DNA from: Clostridiales bacterium
Lineage (GTDB): Bacteria > Bacillota > Clostridia > Christensenellales > Aristaeellaceae
DNA: 64,000 bases
Reading direction: 5' to 3'
Assembly: GCA_015056255.1 (NCBI GenBank)
Contig: SVGP01000011.1
Location: 1-64,000, forward strand
Part shown: positions 59,469-64,000 of the stretch, piece after piece
Numbering within the stretch: the first letter of the stretch is position 1
Layout of the letters: every line of letters starts with the position of its first letter
The notes under the pieces: generated by a model
Databases searched by the model: none
The model's input: only the letters and a program-made list of their open reading frames with translations
Told to the model about the DNA's origin: nothing
Position numbers and translations under genes: made by a program

Positions 59469-60860
59469 TTACCAGCCTACAGCGTATTCGCACTCGGCGA
59501 TGGCGTCAGCAAAAGCTGCGTCGATCAGAGCGTCAACGTCGCTGCCGTCGGGAATGGTGAAGCACTTGGTCATGAGCGCGCCAACCTGATCACGGGCAGT
59601 AGAAGAGCCGTTGAAGGCGGGAGAGGTGTAGTAAGCTTCCTGCTGCTCCAAGCAAACCTTGGTGGAGAGAGCGGAGATGTAAGCGCCGCCGTCAGCGCTT
59701 GCGATGTTTGCAGCATAGACTTCGTTGTCCATAACGGACTTGATGACCGGAACATAACCGGAGGCGATGGAGAATTCGGCCTGGAACTCAACGTTGGTGG
59801 TCAGGAACTTGACGAACAGCCAGGAGGCGGCAACTTCCTGAGGATTGGCCTTCTTGAAGATACAGAGGGACGGGCCCTGGGAGATAACCTTCTTGTTGCT
59901 GGCGTCTACCTGAGGAATGGTGGCGATGCCAACTTCAAAAGGATAGCTGCCGTCGGCATTCGCGGCGGGACGCTGATAGGTGGCGCCGGCGGAAGAGCCG
60001 ATGGACATGTAGGACTTGATGTCAGAGGTGGAGGTGAACAGGCCGGAGGTGTAAGCGCCGTAGAGGGACTGGGTGGTGAGATAGCCTTCCTGATACCAGT
60101 CGCGGAACATCTTGATGAACGCCTTGTTCTCGGCATTGTCAAACAGGAAGTGGGGCGCAGTGGCGCTGGTGTAGGGGGTGTTGTACTGCTCAGTCATGGT
60201 AATGAACCAGTTGGCTTCGCTGTCATAGCCCAGAGGAATGGACATGGGATCGATCTCAATGATCTTTTTGCAAACTTCCTCGAGCTCCGCCCAGGTGGCG
60301 GGAACGGTCAGACCGTTGGCGTCGAAGAAGGTCTTGTTGTAGTAAAGAACCTCGGTGGACTTGGACAGAGGCATGGTGTACATGAGACCGTCGCCAAACT
60401 CGCGGCCCTCATTGTAATAGCCCTCGATGAAGTCGGCCTTCTGCTCGGCAGTCAGACCCATAACTTCGGTGGTGCCGTCAGCGCGGGTGATTACAGCATC
60501 GCTCTCGATGTAGGCGTCCAGAGTCTGAACAGCCTTGGCGAGGTTGTAAAGCGCAACGTGATCGGGATAGCAGTAAGCGATGTTGGGCTGGATGCCTTCG
60601 GGGATTTCCTTGGAAATCTGATCGCGGACATCGTCATAGCCGCCGACGGAGGTGTATTCAACCTTGATGTTGGGATAGAGCGCGTTGAACTCGGCGATGT
60701 AAGCATCGAGAACGGCGGTGAGGTTAGCGCCCATGGTGTTGTAGAAGGTGATGGTAACTTCGCTGCCGTCGTAGGCAGGAGCGGTTTCTTCAGCCACAGA
60801 TACGCCTGCAACGCACAGCATCATGGCCAGAACCAGGAGCATGGAGACGAGTTTCTTCAT
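59469..60860 (-). CDS. Family-1 extracellular solute-binding protein (CUT1/Ugp type)
   Basis: 463 residues. Signal peptide with cleavage near VSVAEE, no lipobox. VTITFYNTMGANLTAVLDAY and FNALYPNIKVEYTSVGGYDD near the N-terminus and STEVLYYNKTFFDANGL in the middle are typical of sugar and glycerol-phosphate-type binding proteins. AAAGGAAGG before the ATG. Follows two permeases and an ATPase and precedes the nuclease, so the ligand may be a nuclease product such as a nucleotide, nucleoside or oligonucleotide (inference). Confidence 0.88.
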   Translation of the reverse strand: MKKLVSMLLVLAMMLCVAGVSVAEETAPAYDGSEVTITFYNTMGANLTAVLDAYIAEFNALYPNIKVEYTSVGGYDDVRDQISKEIPEGIQPNIAYCYPDHVALYNLAKAVQTLDAYIESDAVITRADGTTEVMGLTAEQKADFIEGYYNEGREFGDGLMYTMPLSKSTEVLYYNKTFFDANGLTVPATWAELEEVCKKIIEIDPMSIPLGYDSEANWFITMTEQYNTPYTSATAPHFLFDNAENKAFIKMFRDWYQEGYLTTQSLYGAYTSGLFTSTSDIKSYMSIGSSAGATYQRPAANADGSYPFEVGIATIPQVDASNKKVISQGPSLCIFKKANPQEVAASWLFVKFLTTNVEFQAEFSIASGYVPVIKSVMDNEVYAANIASADGGAYISALSTKVCLEQQEAYYTSPAFNGSSTARDQVGALMTKCFTIPDGSDVDALIDAAFADAIAECEYAVGW

Positions 60861-60926
60861 TGTAGAAGTCCTTCCTTTCTTTTGAATAGAACTTATATAA
60901 TGTAACAGGGTTTGAAGCCTGTTATA

Positions 60927-61820
60927 TTATCCCTTGATACCGCTGCGGCTTACGCCGGACATGATGTACTTTCTGAGGAACACGAACACCAGGAACAGAG
61001 GAAGCGAAACCAGCGCAACCGCCGCCATCTGAACGGGGTAGTTAACGTCGCCCGTGGTTTCGGTAAACGCGTTTCGAAGACCATTGGTGATCATTCTGTG
61101 CGCGTCGTCGTTTGCAACAAGGCGCGGCCAGATGTAGCTGTTCCACGCGCCCATCATCTTAAGAATGGTAATGGAGATAAGGGTCGGAAGGGACAGGGGC
61201 ACCATGACCTTCCAAAGGTATTTGAAGTCGCCCGTTCCGTCTACCTTGGCTGCGAGATACAGTTCATTTGGAATCTGCAGGAAATTCTGCCTTAAAAGGT
61301 AGATGTAGAAAATACTGACGAGGAACGGAACGATCAGAACCGTAAAGGTATTGAGCCACCCGAAGGAAATAACGGTGGAGTAATTGGTGATGGTGAAAAG
61401 CTCGCCCGGAATCATCATGGTGGCGAGAAGCGCGCCAAAGAGGAGCTCCTTTCCCTTGAACTCAAGGCGGGCAAAGGCAAAGGCCGTAAGCACCGTGATG
61501 ATTAGGGACAAAATCGTGGACACGAGGCCAACATACATGGTATTCATGAAAAGCGTTCCGAGGTTTGCGGTTGTGAACGCGTCGGCATAGTTACTCAAAA
61601 GCACCTGTTTGGGCCAAAAAGTCGGGGGGCTCAGTTTGTATTCCGCAAGGGATTTGAGCGAGGAAATCACCATCCAGTAAAAGGGGAAAAGAACAATCAG
61701 CGCCATTAAAAACAGGAAGAGATAAATACCAAGCTGGCTTAAAATGCGCATCGGCTCCGTAAGGCCCGAAATTCTGCGCATGTTTCTTTGCTTCATGACT
61801 TTGAACGTATTTTCAGACAT
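60927..61820 (-). CDS. CUT1 ABC permease, UgpE/MalG type
   Basis: 297 residues, six membrane helices; EAA-like loop LAAKVDGTGDFKYLWKVMVP. Pairs with the following permease. 66 bp before the binding-protein gene. GGGGAGAGAAGG site. Confidence 0.88.
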   Translation of the reverse strand: MSENTFKVMKQRNMRRISGLTEPMRILSQLGIYLFLFLMALIVLFPFYWMVISSLKSLAEYKLSPPTFWPKQVLLSNYADAFTTANLGTLFMNTMYVGLVSTILSLIITVLTAFAFARLEFKGKELLFGALLATMMIPGELFTITNYSTVISFGWLNTFTVLIVPFLVSIFYIYLLRQNFLQIPNELYLAAKVDGTGDFKYLWKVMVPLSLPTLISITILKMMGAWNSYIWPRLVANDDAHRMITNGLRNAFTETTGDVNYPVQMAAVALVSLPLFLVFVFLRKYIMSGVSRSGIKG

Positions 61821-61839
61821 GCCTTCTCTCCCCCTTTCT

Positions 61840-62784
61840 TTAATAATGCACGCGCTTTTTGCTGACGTAGAGGTTGATCATGGTGACGATTAAAATGATT
61901 CCGAAAAGGATCAGCGCCGCAGCGCTCGCGCCGCCCTGATTGTCCCTTTCCAGAGAATCATAGATCATGCCTACCATGGTGTTAAGCCTGCCCGGATCGT
62001 GCACGGGGCCCATCTTTTCGCCGAAGATACCGACGATGGAGGTATATTCCTTAAAGCCGCCGATAAAGCCCGTGATGATAACATAAGCGATCATGGGCGA
62101 AAGCAGCGGAACCGTGATTCGGGTCAGAACGCGCCAGCGGGGCGTGGAGTCAACCTTGGCCGCGTCGTAATACTGCTTGTTGACGCTCTGAAGGCCGCCC
62201 AGAAGAACCAGAATCTTAAATGGCAGCGCGTTCCAGACAATGTACACAACCATAACCAGCATGTTCGCCCAGTATTCGGAGCCGGAGTTGATCCAGTTGA
62301 TCCAGTCGCCGCCCAGAGCCATGATAACGTCGTTCACAATGCCGTAGGAGGATATGATCTGTCGTCTCGTTCCGACGCTTCCGATGACGTTGAACATCGC
62401 GGCAAAAACCATGCCGATGGCGATAGAGTTGGTGACATACGGAAGGAAAAAGACGGTCTGAAGCGCTTTTCTTAAGGGCTTGATTGCATTTAGGGCAACC
62501 GCAATCAAAAGCGCAAGAATCGTGGACACGGGAACCGTGATCACGCAAAGAAGACAGGTGTTTAAAAGCGCCTGCTGAAAATCAGGATGCGCTACAACGT
62601 GGGTAAAGTTACCGACGCCCAGTTTGAACGTAACGTCGCCGCCCGTCTTGGTCAGGCCGCTGTAGCCCTCCAAAAACGCCATGGCAACGGTATTGATGAT
62701 GGGCCAAACGGTGAATACCAATAATAGAACGATCGCCGGGGCCAGATACAGCCAGGCTTTCCATTGCTGTTTGCTATCTACCAT
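61840..62784 (-). CDS. CUT1 ABC permease, UgpA/MalF type
   Basis: 314 residues, six membrane helices; EAA-like loop YDAAKVDSTPRWRVLTRITV. GAGGTGATGACG before the ATG; 11 bp after the ATPase gene. Confidence 0.88.
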   Translation of the reverse strand: MVDSKQQWKAWLYLAPAIVLLLVFTVWPIINTVAMAFLEGYSGLTKTGGDVTFKLGVGNFTHVVAHPDFQQALLNTCLLCVITVPVSTILALLIAVALNAIKPLRKALQTVFFLPYVTNSIAIGMVFAAMFNVIGSVGTRRQIISSYGIVNDVIMALGGDWINWINSGSEYWANMLVMVVYIVWNALPFKILVLLGGLQSVNKQYYDAAKVDSTPRWRVLTRITVPLLSPMIAYVIITGFIGGFKEYTSIVGIFGEKMGPVHDPGRLNTMVGMIYDSLERDNQGGASAAALILFGIILIVTMINLYVSKKRVHY

Positions 62785-62795
62785 ACGTCATCACC

Positions 62796-63890
62796 TCAAA
62801 AACGAATCCTGTTCTCGGTTTCCTTGTCAAAGAGGAATACCTTGTGGGGCTTTAAGGTGTAGCGAACCTCCGCCTTTGCGGCGTCCACCTTGTTGTCCGC
62901 ATTGATGATGGAGCGGATGATGGGATTTAAGGACGCAGGATGGGTGGATACGATGCTCACATCGCGTCCCATAACCTCGACGTTTGAAAGACGGCACTTG
63001 AACGGGCCGTTTTCATCCAGCACAAAGCCCTCGGGGCGAATGCCGACGGTTACAGGCATATCGGGAACATTCTTAACGTCCATAACGGCGTCTTCGCCGA
63101 TATAGAGCTTACCGCCTTTGACTGCGCCGTCAAATACATTGATGGGCGGGGTGCCCAGGAACTTGGCGACAAACAGATTCGCCGGCTCGTCATATACGTC
63201 CTGAGGCGCTCCGATCTGCTGTAAAACGCCGAGCTTCATAACCACGATGAGATCCGAAATGGACATGGCCTCTTCCTGGTCGTGGGTAACGAACACAGTC
63301 GTAATTTTGGTTTCCTTCTGGATGCGGCGGATTTCTTCGCGGGTCTGAAGACGAAGGCGCGCGTCCAGGTTCGAAAGCGGCTCGTCAAGGAGAAGAACTC
63401 TGGGCATCTTGACAAGCGCGCGAGCGATGGCGACGCGCTGCTGCTGGCCGCCGGAAAGTTCAGAAGGCTTTCTGTCCATCAACTCTTCGATCTGAACGAG
63501 CTTGGCAACCTCGTAAGCTCTTTTGAGCATATCGTCCTTGGTCATTTTGTCCGCGCCTCTTAAGTTCTGAAGCGGGAATAAAATGTTCTGGCGCACCGTC
63601 AGATGGGGATACAGCGCATAGTTCTGGAAAACAAGACCAATGCCGCGCTTTTCCGTGGAAACCTCGGTAACATCGTCGTCTCCAAAGTAAATCTTTCCGC
63701 CCGTGGGCTTCTGAAGACCGGAAATCATGTACAGCGTGGTGGACTTTCCGCAGCCGGAGGGGCCAAGAAGACCAATCAGCTTTCCGTCCGGAATTTCAAA
63801 ATTGAAATTGTTTACGGCAATGACCTCGTCCGGAGATTTCTTGTTGCGGCTGGGGAAAATCTTGGTCAGATTCTCAAGAACGATTTTCAT
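62796..63890 (-). CDS. CUT1 ABC ATPase, UgpC/MsmK type
   Basis: 364 residues. Walker [10 protein letters not shown], signature [15 protein letters not shown], Walker [15 protein letters not shown]-loop [10 protein letters not shown], then an MsmK-like regulatory domain. Such ATPases often serve several CUT1 importers; it could also energise the MalEFG-type system at 43945-46900, which has none. First complete gene of the operon in the window; no promoter is visible between it and the tail of the upstream gene. Confidence 0.9.
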   Translation of the reverse strand: MKIVLENLTKIFPSRNKKSPDEVIAVNNFNFEIPDGKLIGLLGPSGCGKSTTLYMISGLQKPTGGKIYFGDDDVTEVSTEKRGIGLVFQNYALYPHLTVRQNILFPLQNLRGADKMTKDDMLKRAYEVAKLVQIEELMDRKPSELSGGQQQRVAIARALVKMPRVLLLDEPLSNLDARLRLQTREEIRRIQKETKITTVFVTHDQEEAMSISDLIVVMKLGVLQQIGAPQDVYDEPANLFVAKFLGTPPINVFDGAVKGGKLYIGEDAVMDVKNVPDMPVTVGIRPEGFVLDENGPFKCRLSNVEVMGRDVSIVSTHPASLNPIIRSIINADNKVDAAKAEVRYTLKPHKVFLFDKETENRIRF

Positions 63891-63925
63891 AAGTATCCCT
63901 TCCCTTTATATAGTTTTTGTGTCTG

Positions 63926-64000
63926 TCAATAGGTTTGTTTTGCAGCTTTTTCCGCATGTATCTGTTCTTTCCACTTAAGAAGCTCTTTTTCATCTTCAAA
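63926..64000 (-). CDS. C-terminal tail of an unidentified upstream gene (partial)
   Basis: On the minus strand 24 codons run in from the window edge, rich in Lys and Glu (KELLKWKEQIHAEKAAKQTY), ending at TGA 63926-63928. Only 35 bp separate the stop from the ATPase start, so it is probably part of the same operon. The family cannot be told. Confidence 0.5.
   Translation of the reverse strand, partial: FEDEKELLKWKEQIHAEKAAKQTY

Noticed and set aside
1-64000. tRNA, rRNA, transposase or prophage genes
   Set aside because: No cloverleaf-like sequence, rRNA core sequence, DDE or HUH transposase or phage structural protein was recognised by reading; a covariance-model scan would be needed to exclude small RNAs.

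Overview
The window looks like chromosomal DNA of an anaerobic, low-redox Clostridia-type Firmicute, probably an uncultured gut or rumen fermenter. Evidence: strong AGGAGG Shine-Dalgarno sites, sigma-A promoters with 16-18 bp spacers, Rho-independent terminators, split GcvPA/GcvPB, DHH nuclease (NrnA-like) genes, YitT, desulfoferrodoxin and Hdr/Flx iron-sulfur proteins, many intracellular glycosidases, and Ala-x-Ala signal peptides starting MKKL. I saw no rRNA or tRNA, no CRISPR array, no transposase and no phage genes. The lineage assignment is inference.

Layout. 1-1400: end of an unknown gene and a membrane-anchored MsrA-MsrB fusion. 1610-9151: an arabinoxylan-type locus (GH3, GH51 and a GntR regulator on the minus strand; a GPH sugar symporter and a serine hydrolase on the plus strand). 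The two divergent promoters each carry the same 13-bp palindrome just after the start site. 9300-10052: unknown secreted protein. 10326-18974: a nine-gene operon HdrB-HdrC-HdrA-MvhD/FlxD-two ferredoxin-type subunits-FlxA-like NAD(P)H reductase-FrdB-like-FrdA-like. I read it as a soluble, probably electron-bifurcating NADH-dependent fumarate reductase-like complex; it is the most interesting system here. 19306-25835: diaminopropionate ammonia-lyase, an iron(III)-type ABC importer, YitT. 25902-28243: esterase, flavoprotein, and a regulator fusing an XRE helix-turn-helix to a complete desulfoferrodoxin. 28387-32683: GH42, AAC(3)-like and GH28-like operon. 32826-35237: hydroxyacid dehydrogenase, siroheme-reductase-like and NifX-like genes. 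35357-39979: promoter, tandem glycine riboswitch and gcvT-gcvH-gcvPA-gcvPB. 40257-41132: ferritin-like/VIT iron transporter. 41182-47953: maltodextrin locus (starch-binding protein, MalEFG-type importer, GH13, LacI). 48239-54018: PHP, GH63-like, uroporphyrinogen-decarboxylase-like and GH20 operon. 54193-56120: two tandem DHH phosphoesterases. 56183-56767: a small double-glycine-leader peptide gene, a frameshifted small membrane protein and a 4 x 19 bp tandem repeat. 56816-63890: CUT1 ABC transporter plus secreted thermonuclease plus secreted OB-repeat protein, which I propose is a nucleic-acid scavenging system. 63926-64000: tail of another gene.

A second theme is a set of intergenic palindromic elements (19006, 19087, 26823, 33803, 40046, 48139). 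Most have two outer hairpin arms meeting the centre at CTAC/GTAG, with a small central hairpin. Two copies of one family show compensatory changes that keep the stems. Start sites were re-chosen from ribosome binding sites wherever a longer reading frame overlapped a promoter or a neighbouring gene.
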